Of a stretch of 64,000 nucleotides of DNA, positions 35,855-49,649 are shown piece after piece. This DNA is from Paramacrobiotus metropolitanus (taxonomy: Eukaryota > Tardigrada > Eutardigrada > Parachela > Macrobiotidae), in contig NW_026570255.1 of NCBI RefSeq assembly GCF_019649055.1, forward strand, positions 682,001 through 746,000, written 5' to 3'. Position 1 is the first letter of the stretch; every line of letters starts with the position of its first letter. The translations under genes and the position numbers were made by a program. The notes beneath the pieces were generated by a model, which saw nothing but the letters and a program-made list of their open reading frames with translations, made no database searches and was not told where the DNA came from.

Positions 35855-36473
35855 ATTAGTAATGGACATGTGAACGAGTACTGGCTCAGCGTGTTTTCAG
35901 TATCTTGTTAAGACTCGCTGTTTCCATTTTAGCGGGAATTCAACGGTTTTTCGACGGATTGCATAATTATTCTGTAGTTGTCGCAGTTGTTGTCTTCCTG
36001 CGCATTGTTATTTTTGTTGAATGTGATTTTTTTTGTAATGTTTTAATTTTTACTATGAAGTAGATGGTATGGCTGCGCTTGTGCTGTCTGTTATTATAGT
36101 AAACACAAAATACTGCCTAAGGAAAGTTAATCTTTTTGCAATTCAATAAAGCGTTCAAATGTATACTCGTACGTACGTTTTGAATAAGCCTGGAAATATG
36201 ACGTGAAAGGGCGATACGAATACGATACAAAACTGGGCTCTTGTTAATTAGAAATTGTTAATTTCCTATTAAGTTTCCGTATGAAACGAAATACTGACAT
36301 GCAAATTCAGATAAAGCCCGCATCAATTATGAAAAAGAAACTGAAACAAAATAAAGGTGTCTAATTGAATTACTTTGTCTAATTTGTTTCGTCGTTATTT
36401 TTCTCGTTCATTCAAGTCTGCATAAGCACATACTTTGACCTTGCGTTATTTATGGATGGGCGGGTATGTTACC
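35855..36473. other. 3' flank of paralogue B
   Basis: AT-rich. AATAAA at 36145-36150, about 290 nt after the stop, is a plausible poly(A) signal for the F-box-like gene. Confidence 0.4.
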
Positions 36474-36545
36474 TGTTGGCACGTTTATGGACTTGTTTCC
36501 TGGTTACTGCTCAGTTTTATCGCTCCGAGCCGGGTGTCTGCGGGG
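36474..36545. repeat. Dispersed repeat fragment, family 1
   Basis: GTTGGCACGTTTATGGACTT to TTTTATCGCTCCGAGCCGG matches sequence near 52023-52090 and, more weakly, near 45580-45645. Confidence 0.5.
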
Positions 36546-37304
36546 CTTAGTGCGCTTCCGCTTTCGAGGCGCCTGGACGCATCGCATCCACTACATCTGT
36601 CCTCAGTCAGCACATTTTGTTAAGTACGCTCGACAACATTTTATCAAATGCATATGCAGACATATATAAGGATGGCCGTCTGTATAAAGACATTTTATTC
36701 CGCCAAATTGATATTGCATACAGAGAAGTAGATATATTACTCTAGTAATACGCTCTGCATTCCGTTCGCCATCTTAATTCAACTTTCCGGTGGTCATGGC
36801 TCTTTCCTATAGACCGACAAAATTGACGTATGTCAATGTCCAGCGGCTGCGCCGCATTACCGCAAAGGAATTCCGCAAAAATCCATGCCTTGGGTCCCTT
36901 TAAATTACAGCTTGAGGATAACGTACGCACTACCTTGTGTTCCCCGGGACCCACGCATGAGCCATGCTTCTTTCTGCTTGCTGGAACATTAGGATATGCA
37001 TCGGCCTCGCAACACCGCTGCGTAATATCTGATTACTGAGAAATGGCAAATCAAAATTGTCAGAAAGCGCATTGTTTATCCAGTTGCAAGCGCTAACTGT
37101 AATTTCTTAAAGCTATTCTGTAAAACCACATGCTTATGAAAACATTTTGGAAACGAAACCGATTTCATGACATACTTTAAAATTTTTAAATAAATACTTC
37201 TAAAATTAAAAAATCAGTCTACAGTCTAAAATTTCATCAAATGTTTATGGATTTTATTGCGGTTTAAATATTGTTTCTGGTTTATGAATCAAAAGGAAAT
37301 GAAA

Positions 37305-37437
37305 TACGTTTTCTTAATGCGTTTAAATGGTATAGCGACTTCAACCGGCCAAAAGCGGGCGAAAGAGTTTTTTAAACAGCGAATATCTATGCAAATCCAA
37401 CGGGGAAACGCGATTTGTGTAATGGGTACGATCCCCC
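37305..37437 (+). pseudogene. LINE-type reverse-transcriptase C-terminal relic 1
   Basis: The frame reads TSTGQKRAKEFFKQRISMQI and then QRGNAICVMGT. This resembles the C-terminal FLxQRxSxxxQRGNA block of LINE-type retroelement polyproteins (recognised from memory). There is no upstream polymerase core. Two similar relics lie at 52.83 and 57.1 kb. Confidence 0.55.
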
Positions 37438-37639
37438 GATCAGGACAGCATAGAGGAAGTGTTTCTTTTGCAAACGCCGTTTTGTTCTGGTGCATAGTTT
37501 GTACTCGTACCATGATACTTATTAAAGGTTATTTTTTTTCTTAATGCTTAAATGTTTCCGGAAACGTGGGTGCGGTAACGGTTTTTCGGGAAATGTTTTT
37601 GTGGCCGTCACTGGCTTTCTTGCAATAAGTCAATAAAGG

Positions 37640-38400
37640 GACAATGAGTATGGAGGGAAACAAGAAGTATTACGAAAAATGTCTGCAGAAGTACTGGTTC
37701 TTCACGTCAGCTGGAACTGGCGACGACTTATCACGAAGCCAGAAAAAACCCTGTGGGCACAATGATGTTCTCTGTTTGGCAGGGAACATCCTTTGTATGG
37801 GGCGCTACACGTGGGGCAAATAAAATTTCGGCTGTTTTAATTTCTGAGTGTACTGTATGAGTCATCCATGGACGCGACGACTGCATTCGGTTTCCTCCTG
37901 TTAATTCCGGTCGGCGTACGAGAACGTTGTATGCCGGTCCTAATAAGCAGGAGATAACCGCATCGGGATAATATTGCAATTTGCCAGATTCATCACCAGC
38001 TGCAGCCGAGGTAGCAGCATATGTTTCACGTGTCCGTGTAACCGTTACATAATACTACTGTATAGTGTGGGCTGGAAAGCAATTATTGGAATTTGGAAGT
38101 AAAGCACTTTAAGCTTTCAGCACAGCATGTTCCTTCTTTCATATTCTCATATTCATTCTTTTTTTTTCTTTTAGCGCCTAATTCTGTTTGGTTGGCTCGT
38201 TACTTGGCGGCAATTCTTGACAATTTAAAAGTAACTGTATTAAACAAGCCAAAGATTGTCGCCAAAACTGCGCCTAATACAGCAGCAAATCGTGTCTATC
38301 TATAATGATACTCCGACGATTTTCTCCATGCGCACAGACCGCCATCAACGTCCAGTGGTTCCAATGCGAAAAGAGTCCGCCTAGGGAAAGCTGGCAAAGC
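37640..38400. repeat. Dispersed repeat family 2, copy 1
   Basis: Carries GAGTCATCCATGGACGCGAC and, about 340 bp later, GGCTCGTTACTTGGCGGCA and GATTTTCTCCATGCGCACAG. The same landmarks in the same order occur at 43.9-44.5 kb and partly at 49.65-50.03 kb. It lies downstream of the LINE relic, so it may be that element's 3' tail. Confidence 0.55.
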
Positions 38401-41400
38401 CGTTGGCGTCTCAAGTTCTGAGATGTCTTGAGATGCAAACGGTTGTGTCAGCTCGATACAGATATTGACAAAAGGAAATCGGTATGAATCGGTGGCGTTG
38501 CCTGTCTTGCACAGAATGACCCCGCTGCCGGCAAATTAACTGCAGAATACCTGAATCAAAGTATCCTTCAGAATCGTTTATTTTCGACTCCAACTAATTT
38601 GTGCGATGGTAGCAATACCATTCTAGAGAAATGGATGTTTACACGAGTCGGTAACGATGTTCTGCCGGTGTGCGGAAGTTCGTACCGCGACACATTAACA
38701 ATCGGCCAACTATCGATCAACTCCCGACTCCAGCTACTACAGTAATCAGCCGAGGCCCGAATACTACGCCACTAGAGCAATAATTCAAGCCAGAGTCGAA
38801 GTGGAAGCGGCTGCCATTCCTGTAGTAAACCCGATTCTGTGCTATTAAGCTGCAATTTCATCCCATCCGGCGACGAAGCAAATGTATGTACCGAAAATGA
38901 TCCCACTGGTATGCACTGATTAACAGCCCGAACTCCAGTACCTGTTTTTGCACAAGAAAAGCGTCCTTGATGTTAATGCTCCTAATTAGCATGCCAATGT
39001 ACTGTAAAGTACATTGGAATCCTGTTCAGGAACATTACCAATTAGCTTTAGTAAAACTTTAAACCGAAAAAGATGGATGGGTCCGGAGGAAGATGCATGC
39101 CAAATGAACGATACATAGCAACCAAACCGTGAGGAACGCGTTCCCGCAGCAAGCTCGTAATCGGCGTGCGACCAGATGACGGCCATCTGGTATGCCTGCC
39201 GATTCAGCGCCTACAAACGGAGATAACCTCGCAGAAATTACGTAACAGATAATAATTATCCTATCCTACTGTCGTCGTCCAAAATATAGAAATGATGAAA
39301 TAGTGCAAGTAAAATATAGAAAGGATAACTATCAGGTCTACTGAACTCCACAAATGCTGTAGAAATTCGCAAGAACCTTGGGGCCTTTTAGTTTACCAGG
39401 AACAGGAAAATAGGAATTTTTCGGAAAACAGAAATTCAGTTGTATGTCGCACCAGATGAAAGCGACAGGATAATAAACCTGAGCGGGGGATGAGACATTG
39501 AAAATAAACAAACTGGTAGAAATCAACTGAATTCGTCGGCTGGAAAATGAACTTGCTGCAGATGCCATTAATCTCCCGATAAAATTCTTATAAAAATCGT
39601 GGTGACGGCTTTACAACGGACCGACACGATGTTGTTGCCGTAAACCAATGACAGCTGTAACCATGTGTGCTCGTGCACTACGCTACAGCTTGCACGAGTA
39701 CAGCTTACACAAGTACAGACTGTACAGCTAGCACTGTTCACACATTTACACCTACTGACGTCACCTGGGCAGTAATTGTAATTTCGGGGGGGGGGGTGGG
39801 GCTTTATTTTTCAAACAGGATTGCTTTATTTTTCAAACATGATTGAGGAAGGGCGTTTATAACGGGTACATCTCTTATTGCGGGGGAAGCCACCAACCGC
39901 GGTAAATTACGTATACACTACGTATTGATTGGCGCAGCACCTTAAACCGTAGACGCCCGGCAGAGGCAGATCTGCGTTGCATTTTGTACAGTCAATAAAA
40001 CAATATCCCAATAAGCCTGCCCAAGTATTCCAGTCCATGTACGGCATTGGCGAGTTTAACTCGCTTGAGCGGACGGGTTACCGAGAAGTTGTATGTTGTA
40101 CGGCCGTAATGTCATACAAGTAAGTAAACACGCAAAGCCCGGATTTGTTGGCTTCGTGCGGTATGCGTAGTTCGTTATACAACAACGGCGTAACACAGAC
40201 TGCTTTAGATAGGAGGAAGTATGATATTTCTGCATAAGTGCTGCTGCATCTACATGTGTCGCAGCTGCGGCCAGGATGAAGCGGCTGTCAGGCTGCGTTC
40301 CGTCCTTGCAGACATTATCGTTGCCATGCGCCCTTTTTCTGTTATACGCCTTGTCTGTTGTCTGTCTGCTATAATTTATGTTATAATCCCCGAACAGGAT
40401 AGCACTGAAGAAATGTTTTTATTATAAACTGTGTTATTTTAAATTATGCTTATAAATTATAAATTAAGTTTTTATGTTTTGCTTTGGTACTCAGTTCGTA
40501 CTAAGTACTTATTAAAGTTTGCTTGACGTTTATTTGATAAACAATTTTTCCGGAAGAAACCGATGGTCTGCTATATTATTCACGTATGTATAGAAGTATA
40601 TTATATATGTCAGTATTACTTTTTACATTCTGTTTTAATTTTGTGGTGGATTATATTGTTATTCGTATGTGTGGATCACGTTTATCAAAATTTATAACAA
40701 TATCTTGAGGAGATGGAGCTAAAGAGAGCCACATTTCGTGGCATGGTAGTTTTTTTGCTCGAGCTTCAAATCGTCTGGCAGTGGTGACTTACCACCGCCA
40801 GTCGGTGTGACGCCCGAGCTGAACAACCATCACCCGTTCCCAACCGTACACGTATCTCACCCATGAGTCCATGACGTATGGGCGAAACCCAATTCCCAAC
40901 GGATTACTTGCATTTACGTGTACGGTGTACCTAAAGTTGTCTTATGGACGATCGTCTTGAAATTATGCACGTAAACGTATAATATGAAGATCGTTCTTAC
41001 ACTAAACCAAGCTTCTGAGTGACTGACATTTTTTTTAATTTAAAAATTAATTTCAACCTTTTTGATCATTCATTTAAAATCTGGAAGAAAAATGTCTGTA
41101 GCTCTGGTTCTACGGTCGAAATCCGAACAGGCGTTCTCTTTGCAGCGTCTTCGTAAACAATTTCATGCTTTCAGCAGAACCGTAATACAGAAGCGTAAAA
41201 TCAACAGAAAGCATGACCGAGGGTCGTATGGCATTGCTGGCACCATCCCTGGTTACTTGTTTAAAATAAGTTTTTTTTTGAATCTAAAAAAAAAGCTTTT
41301 TTAAAAGTTTTTTTTAAATCTAAAAAAAAGCTTTCTTAAACTTCATACGTAATCAGATTCTCAAATTTCGACATTAATTTACCATTGTACTCTTAGTACT

Positions 41401-43899
41401 CTACAACTGAAGTGGGAGTTAAAAAACAAATGAATAAAATTAAAAATGAAAATAAAAATGAAAAACTTTATGATAAAAGATGTTAAAGAAATAAAAATTA
41501 AAACAAATAAATATAAATGAGATAAAAAAAAATGAACAATCAAAAATAAAAAATGACTTTTTAATATCGAAACATTTTTTTCCAAAGTATCAAGCGGTAG
41601 ATACTTAATGTAAAGGGACCGAACATGCCCCGAGAATATCAGTTAACCAGCTCTTGTAGTTGTAACTTGTAAGCATGCGTACCTTGCTGCGCTTCTATCT
41701 AACTTCCTCGTTGCCAATTACGTCACGACAAATTACCGGCCGCACAGTGCACACGCCACGCTCGCTAGCCAATAATATGCCTGTATTGTACTTTCTGTTC
41801 CTGTATTTGCATGTGCGTAATAGGCGCTTTTATTTCCTTATAATTATTGATTACGGCTCGCCATCAGTTTGATCGCTTCCGTCCAGTTGATGATCACTAG
41901 GTTTACTTGTACTTCCGCTTATGGTGCGTCTGAGAGCATCGCATCAATCTATCCGCGATACATCCGAACACTGCATTACGGATGCAACTGTCATCGTCAT
42001 CCGATCCTTCATTACAGAGCCTGCGCTAAGCCCAAATACGTACAGACATCGAGCAGGACGGACGGACATCGAAAGCAGAAATAGGCTTTCCAAGTCCCAA
42101 TTGGCTGAATTTCGATGTCCGTCGATTTCTGCTCGATGTCTGTCTGTGGGCGTCGACAAAAGCCCTGACAAGAATGGGCGTACCTTGTCCGGGGTCTAAG
42201 CGACACCCACGGACAGACAAAGTTTCTGATTCTGCGATTTTGATTGGTTGGGAATTGTTTCGAGTTAGATCGAGGCTGCCCACCGCCAATGGCAAAATTC
42301 GAAACCACGTGGTGCAGGCTCAGTACTTTGAGTTTACAAATTTCTTGAAGTTGTTTTCTGTAGTGAAGTTTTTGACAAACTGATAATCCAAAGTGTTTAA
42401 GCAGAATAATATATAGCTTTTTTTGAGTGGAAGATCTTCACAAAAACCAGTCAACGAGAATCATGCAGGGTAGCCTGCTTACTGGGATTCCAGTCCAGGA
42501 ATATATCGCTTGTGGCTGTTATAACCATGCGTTTATTGTCTATCTCGTCTCCACTTGGATATCTCGTGGCTACACATTTTCAATTAGCTATGCAGACCGG
42601 CCGAGAATTAGCTGAAAAAGATTTGTTATCTTTTCGGCTTTCTTGGAAGATCTGCGAAACATGGTTGCTCACGTATCTCAACTTATCATGCAGGGAACCC
42701 TGCTCGGCTGGCTACCCAGCTGCTGCTAATGCAGCTCAATTACTACCATGTTTTGTGCCTGTTTGTTAATCTTGCATGGTAAGCCAGGCATTTAATGTCA
42801 TTGTCTTCTTTATGGCTTAGGTTTGAAGCTACGTAAAACTGCCTGATAGTTATAAAACCGTGTTTATTTATTCTACAGTAATTTCTTTGAAACTGGTCAT
42901 ACTGTTGCAGTGGCGTAATGAGCTCTGTTTACTAGGTTTGTCTACAGCGGTTTCCCGCAGTAATCTGGCTACCCAGAATAATTGTTTTAACAGTCATCAT
43001 TTAGCCTTAAATTTATCCTGTACAATTTTTAGTTGGCAAAGAAATCTTGACGTTATTCTAAAAACTTTTCATTTGAATTAACAGCGATCAACGGAATGTG
43101 TGGTTTACACTTTACAGTAAGTTTAGCCCTGTGTGCTGCTGGTCTGTTACCCGTCTGTAATGGTAACTTTGTACGTAAGTTAATTCACAGGTCTGTGCGT
43201 AATGCTGTTGTGCGCACGCAGTCCGCGTTGGCCCGTACAGACATACACGCAAGCCATGCAAATGGGCGCGGTTTTGCATACTTTGTCTGTACGTAAAGCG
43301 TAAACTTTGTACGTAATAAGTGTTGGCGCAGGCTCTGTATTATTTCAGGTCAGTATCGCAGATTCTCATTTTACTGCAGGCTGATGGTTAACCGCATTAG
43401 CTATTAAACCTCATATTTACAAGTGCAGTTGACATAGGCAAACTGACTTGTTTCAATTCGAAGCCGCAGCGCCTGAACATCGGCTCTGCTTTAATGTTCC
43501 AACAGACATAAGACTGATGAATCTTCCTTATACTTCTGGCCGTTTAGGATATTAGGCGATGGCTTTATGATGGGAAATGTTGCTGCCTCTGGATTGTTAC
43601 GATTATCGATATGCCTGATATCTGCGCTTGCGCTATTACACTTTGCTGAATCACACCGTGAAGCAACACAGCGTAATAGTGCCGGCGCCGACCAGCTAGT
43701 GTGACTGATTATTCGCTTTAAGAACGGTTCTATGTTAGAACCCTTGCTGAAGCGAAGAATCAGACGTCTATGCCCAAAAAGGTCTCACCAACCCTTATCG
43801 CCGTCTATTTATGCCTTTTATTCCTGCTGGGGGAAATTGCGAGAATATAATCCCACTGTAAACTTGGGTCCAGTCTGCATATCATCGGGACGTAAGTGT
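38401..43899. other. Gene-poor region with small duplications and foldbacks
   Basis: No gene supported over 5.5 kb. A 10-bp-arm hairpin CCAATGTACT lies at 38993-39016. There is a G-run at about 39786-39800 followed by an almost exact 22-bp tandem duplication (GCTTTATTTTTCAAACAGGA, 39801-39844), a poly-A/T-rich foldback at about 41268-41340, and a larger foldback at 42041-42225 (listed separately). Confidence 0.5.
42041..42225. repeat. Nested foldback (inverted repeats)
   Basis: ACAGACATCGAGCAGGACGG at about 42042 pairs with the reverse complement around 42128-42145, and GGACATCGAAA pairs with TTTCGATGTCC. Outside this, GTCTGTCTGTGGGCGTCGAC pairs imperfectly with GCGACACCCACGGACAGACA. Confidence 0.65.
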
Positions 43900-44500
43900 G
43901 CAACTCGATTCATTTCACTGGACGCAGCACCAAGCAGGAAGTATCGATAACCCGGCAGAAAACGTGAAGCGCTGGAAGTACTGCTTTTTGAAAAATCGAT
44001 ACCTCTGTTACATTCCTTTGGCTGTTGAAGCGCTGGGAGTACTGTTGAGTCATCCATAGGTGCGAGTCACGATGGCATGCGGTTTCTTTCTGTTTTCTCC
44101 GGTCGTTATAATATAACAGCGTTATACGATGACCAGCAGGATGTCGGTGCATCGAGATCGAATTGTTATTGACCAGATTCATTAAAATACACTGTACTCG
44201 TAGCCACCGCAGCAGAATATCTTCGACGTGCACCTCTAATCACCATGGGCATATGCTAGAATTAGAAATCAATCATCGGACGTGAGGCACATTTCTTTAA
44301 CACGGAATTGCTTTATTCTGTTCGAGACGGCTCGTTTCTTGGCGGCAGGCTTTTGGTTGGTTAAAGAAAAATGCACTTTAAAAGCCAAAGGATGCCACTA
44401 AGAATCGCGCTTAATGCAGCACCAGATGATGTTTATATTTCGACAATTTTTGCCGGAGTACGGTCAGATGCTAATGTCCCGGGTTGTACCATGTTTAGCG
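43900..44500. repeat. Dispersed repeat family 2, copy 2
   Basis: GAGTCATCCATAGGTGCGAG, then GGCTCGTTTCTTGGCGGCA and GACAATTTTTGCCGGAGTAC, in the same order as the 37.64-38.40 kb copy. It is strongly diverged. Confidence 0.55.
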
Positions 44501-45548
44501 TACAGATAAGGTTACTATACAGTATACACAGTATTTTATATGCAACATCACTCCGGTACGGGAATACTGGTTCTCGCCGCTGGGCTTCGAAACCTATGGA
44601 GCATTCGAACGTGAATCCACCCGGATAGTAAACTTACCCGTACTTACCTCGGTTCCTCGTACTTCGCCAGTTTCATGGTGGATTGTCTTTTGGAGAGGAC
44701 AATCCACCATGAAACTGGCAAAGTACGCCCAACTGCACACTACCGGAGCGCCACGCCACGCTGCACTGGGCAACAGCTGTTCCATGCCAAATTAATGCCG
44801 ATATAAAAAATTAATATTGCTTATCATAAACATATTGTATTGTCGTCTTTGCTACAGTTTTTGTTTTGGCTAGTTGTCCATACGTTTCACGACTAATAGA
44901 GGCAGCAAATTATTGCCTCTATTATTCGATGATTGTCCATACCGCTAAATCACCGGGGCTGTATCTTTACAAGTTAAATTTCCAAATCAATTTGTACGTG
45001 ACCCATACCATAGTAGTGACGGTTACCATACTGTATGTATTTTGTAATACTGCAGTAAAGATTTCATTTAATGTACACAGAATTCGTATAAACATCCACT
45101 AGCTTTCGCGCACTCCGAAGCTGGTTATAATGCTGTATTAGTTCCTTGTAACTGCGTTAGAAACGGATCGCGTCCAGACAGTTCCTTAACCCTTTAAAAA
45201 AATTTTGGAAATTTATATAAAATAAAATTTTTAACTAAATTTAAATTTAAATTTTTGAAATTTCTTTCTTATACGAAAATTTGATTGCGAAAATTTAAAT
45301 TGTTTGCAAAACTCAGATAAATTCTGAATAAACTGCGCGCGTGAACAACTTGGCCAGCTTCCGGTTCATATCGTTGCCGACTGGGATAGCTTTGTTTCCA
45401 GTAGCAGCCGAAAGCGTGGAAATGTGATACCAATTATCGCACTTGGACACCTTGCACAATCGGCCCTTTTTATTTACTCCTTCTGCTGCGCCTCAACGCG
45501 CTTTCTCGTTGCGTTGCGCCATGACAGCTTACCTGCTGCAACACGATG
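44501..45548. other. Intergenic with a long hairpin
   Basis: No gene supported. It contains the 70-nt hairpin at 44658-44727. Confidence 0.4.
44658..44727. repeat. 70-nt hairpin, 30-bp arms
   Basis: The left arm has GCCAGTTTCATGGTGGATTG and the right arm its reverse complement. One mismatch in 30 bp, loop of 10 nt. The size is like a microRNA precursor, but the stem is more perfect than usual. Confidence 0.85.
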
Positions 45549-45980
45549 CCGATCGATAATGCGTTACCTTGTTTCGCGTTGTTGACACTTTTATTTCTCT
45601 ACTTGTTATTAAATTATTGGCTCAATTTTACTGCGGTGAGCCGGCTGTCTCCGACCAGGTCAACTTCCGCTTTTCCTAAACAGGGACTCGTCGCATCTGT
45701 CTGCCAGCGGTACATCCCGCGCATCTACGCCCCATATACAGTCTCCTGCTGATCAATAACCTAATTGTACTGTTTATAGTTTGGACACTTCACATCGTAC
45801 CCGCTATAGCGTACTGGCCTGCTTTCGCGTCCTACCTAACGTACTTTTATCTGTACATTTTTACCGTCATTTTTCTTATGTCGATGGAATTGTTTTTGGT
45901 TGCTGCTAGCGTCACACCGAACAGCAGAGGCGTTCGGCTGTTTGCACCCAGACGCTGTTAAAGCGCACCATAAAACCGTT
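45549..45980. repeat. Dispersed repeat family 1, copy 2
   Basis: Begins CCGATCGATAATGCG and contains GCTTTTCCTAAACAGGGACT and ACCCAGACGCTG. The same landmarks in the same order recur from 51984 to 52772 (CCGATCGATAATGCC, GCTTTTCCTGAACAGGGACG, ACCAAGACGCTGG). The frame is broken and no gene is supported. Confidence 0.6.
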
Positions 45981-46129
45981 TATGGTGTTTTCGGCATTTT
46001 CTTCGTGGCTTTGAGCACATTAATAGTTTCTCGTATAATTTTTTTTATTTCTCCATCGCAATGTTCAAATCATTTGACCCAGTTTGCATAAATGCTTTGC
46101 GTTGTAAGATGGGCGATCGCTAATCAACG

Positions 46130-46250
46130 GCAACCAACTCATCGGTTAAAAATGCGTAAACAGAATGGTCAACGATCTGAGCGTAGATAATTTTCTTGTG
46201 CGGTGCTCCCGTCGGTGCTTAAACGAGCCGGTGCACAGGATAATTGTGGA
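46130..46250. repeat. Dispersed repeat family 3
   Basis: GGTCAACGATCTGAG and later GCGGTGCTCCCGTCGGTGCTT, with related blocks at about 49020-49140 (CGATCAACGG, GCGGTGCTCCAGCCGATGCTT) and about 53555-53625 (GGTCAACGATCCCG, GGTGCTCGCGTCGGTGCTT). Confidence 0.5.
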
Positions 46251-46312
46251 CCAGTACGCAGCCAATCCCTACATTCGCTTTCGTGCATGAAATTGTGGTG
46301 GTATCTGCATTA

Positions 46313-46380
46313 TCGGATCGACTTTTATTGTTTCAGGTTGACTTCAGTTTCGGATCGACTTTTATCGTTTCAGGTTGACT
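46313..46380. repeat. 37-bp tandem duplication
   Basis: Two copies of TCGGATCGACTTTTATTGTT plus TCAGGTTGACT, differing by one base, 37 bp apart. Confidence 0.85.
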
Positions 46381-49300
46381 TTTATTGCCGGCTAATCGCC
46401 AGCCTATCAACTGTGAAATCCGATTTTTAGCAGCACGAGCTGACGCACGGCCTGCACGTTGATTTAGTGCACAGCGCCACAGCATCAACTCTGTATTGTT
46501 CTCACTGATTCTTGTATTGGTGGAATGGCGAGGCTCATCACGGAAGCCGGAAGAGGAAGTTTGCACGTTCACCGCCTTGTGGCCTCCACCAGTTGCCATT
46601 CGCTAAATATCGATTCCTCATTAAAAGCCAACATCACGGTGCACCGGTAGTCGTAAGCACCTGCCGTACTTTAACAGTGCTTCGTTGTGTCGGTCCGCCG
46701 GCTGCCGGTTACAAGCGTCAGGATTAATGAATTTATTACAATATGCGTTGCTTCGACGTTGCGCATGCGTCGGCCAGTTGAGTATACGGAGAAAGGATGT
46801 GGAAGATTCCTTTGGAATCTGTTTATTATTTTGAGAATGTCAGTGAGCCAACCGGCTGCCGCTGTCCCCGATTGTTCCGAAGCCATTCAACAACCAGGAT
46901 CCACTTCTACCCGGATGCCTACATAAGCACCTTCCACTGCAGTCTGGCCATCATTTTTATCGCTGCAAAGTTGTTCCTCCCACCCTCCCGTCTTCGGATT
47001 ATTGTGGATGGTGGATGTCTGCATAGCTTTTTCTAGAATGCTCCTTGTGCTACTGTGCTAATTTTATGTTTTTAGTAAAACATGCTGTTTTAAGATGACC
47101 TTGTTTTAAGATTGTAGAAATTCCTGCCAAGTGCGGTAACAAGTAGTACGTACTCCACTCGGCAGAAATTTCTACAGTATTGCACGAACCAGCGCTTCTC
47201 TGTTTGAATTTCGTGTGGTCGATTTATGCGTACTGGATAGACTCCTGGCGCGCAGTGATTGCTGGTTGCATTACGGTACTGCCATTCTGCATTTGCCTAG
47301 ATTTCCTTACAGTGTGAACGTACGGCACTGTAAGTGTAAGCCCTGTCTGCGAATCGTGGATGGCCTCGTACCACGCACATGTGTGCACATACGTGCGCCA
47401 GCACTGCAAAAACTGAAATAAGTAATGTGCAAATGCAGCTCAGCATTTACAGTGATAAAGTTTTCGACCGCCGACTGATTGTAACTTGCCGGTTTCTGTG
47501 CTGTCAAGCCTGCAAATACTTGTCAGTGTATTTACACATTGTTCTTTATCGAGTGCTTTCAATTCCGCAAAACAATCCAACATTACACTGCGAATGCATT
47601 GCATTAGCACCACATTGAATCATTTTTTTAAAATTTATACCCGCTGCATGTTTGGAGTTACTCTGGAATCCAGAGTCTGGATTGTTATGGTTACCGCCTA
47701 TGTTTGTCACAGGTCTGTGCTTTGAGTGGAAATTTATTAAGATACTGTTGTCTTCGCGGCGCGGTACGGATGCTGTCAGTGACCTTTAAATCACACGTAC
47801 GCCGCGGACAAAACGCCGGCCCGATTCAGGCCCTTACAAATGGGAAACCCAACTGAAAACGCTGGCCTCAATCGCCCAAGGTAAGAAGATCAACCAGAGC
47901 AGTAACCAGCTGCAGTAGAAACTTCAGCAATGTGCTAAGCATTTCACGTTGTTTTTTGCTAACGATGTCAGTGATGTCAGTTTATCTACTGCACACGCCA
48001 CGCGGATCCAAAAGGGCGGCACTGCTTTGGTTCGCGCGTTGTTGCGCTAAGCGATTGAGGTATTCTTCATTTAGAAAATCGATAATTTTTTTATTCACTT
48101 GCGGTTGAAACGCTGGGCGGTCGTTTTTCATGAGCGCTGTCGTTTACATCGCCATGCTGCTGCGCAAGTTCTGATTGCTGCTGGTAATATTTGGCGCATA
48201 TTATCAGCAAGCGAGTACAGCAACGTTTGATTTGAACAGATTACAGTGAAGAGGTCATTTGCTTTTAAAAACTTTCATTCGTTACCGAATAGACCGATAG
48301 ACGGCCGTAATACATCATCCGGAGAAGCTAATTATGAATATTCCCTCATTTGATCAGGATTTACGATTAACGTCATCCAGGCGTACGAATATCGCAATAA
48401 TTTTCCTTGATGAACACCAGTAAAATATAACTGATAATGACATTGGTTGCCAAATAATTTATCATTAAATTATGTTAGTAGAGATTTCACGGTCATAATC
48501 CAGCCTACGATGCGGACGAGATTCCGGTGCTGACCCAGTTCCTGAATCCTGGCAGCTATTGCGCCCTGTCGTGCACAGTCCCAACCGGCGTCCAAGGTAA
48601 GAATAAATAAGCTGACCCGGTTGATTCCTATTGTCCCGTACAGCGTGCCTTTGAAGTGTCCGGTTCCCATAACCTTCTGCATAAGAAACCTTCTTTTAAA
48701 AAACATCGTGTCCAAAGCACCTTTACGGTATTTTTTTAAATATCAATTTTTTCGCAAGCTCCTCCGCTATTACAGTTCGAATTTAATGGAAAAATTGCCA
48801 TCAGTTCAATGTACAATGGAGAACCTTTCTGATTTTTTCCAACGTTATATAAATGCAACTGGACCACGGGTGTAGAACTTATTCCCTTGGCCAAATTGCA
48901 TTAGGATCACGTTAATCTACAGAAGATAATTAATATCATCCAGTAGAGTAGGTATATAGCAAATTCCAAATAATGCTACAGTGCATACTGTGCATTGTAC
49001 GACTCTGGTGAACTGTAACGACAATGGACGATCAACGGTAAATACATAACACATCGGTTTGAACACCACGAAAATGCGATTAACGATCCAATTATTGACA
49101 CATCTTTTGCGGTGCTCCAGCCGATGCTTTATCCGGAGGAACGTCAGTTGTTGTTAACGATGGATCCAGGCAAGTGACACGGAATGCAAAGAACCGGTTA
49201 CTAGCGCACTTGTTTTGAACTTAATGTTTTGCACTACGTACACAGTACAAACAGCCTAGCTGTCACTGCAGCGAGCAAACTAAAAACAAAGAAGGAAGCC

Positions 49301-49649
49301 TGTTAACGCCATCCGATTCCGCTTTCTTGACGCGGAAAATCTGTCGCTTGCATTTTAATATAAAAACGATGCCATACGGCTGTGCTTCGGATCGGAGCAG
49401 ATTTCGTTGCATGCGTAATAAACCTAAGATAAATTAAAAAGAGCCTAAGAATCATCTGCGAATAACTTAAGAAACTTAAGAATAACCTAATAACAACCTA
49501 AGAAAACTGAAAGTCTTCCACAATCTAAAATTTCATCCAATGGTTTAATTATCCTTGAAAAAATGTCTCCAGTCTCTTAATCGAAGGGTAACGAAATTGT
49601 TTTTTTAACGCTCCAATTTTCTTACGAAGTGTGGCAGCGATAATGATTT
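46381..49649. other. Gene-poor region
   Basis: Only short frames without recognisable domains. It includes a diverged block of repeat family 3 at about 49020-49140 and AT-rich spacer. Confidence 0.45.

Noticed and set aside
43195-43250. Fifth relic of the F-box-like terminal exon (TTGTGCGCACGCAGTCCGCG)
   Set aside because: Only about 20 bp of similarity and no acceptor or downstream match; may be chance.
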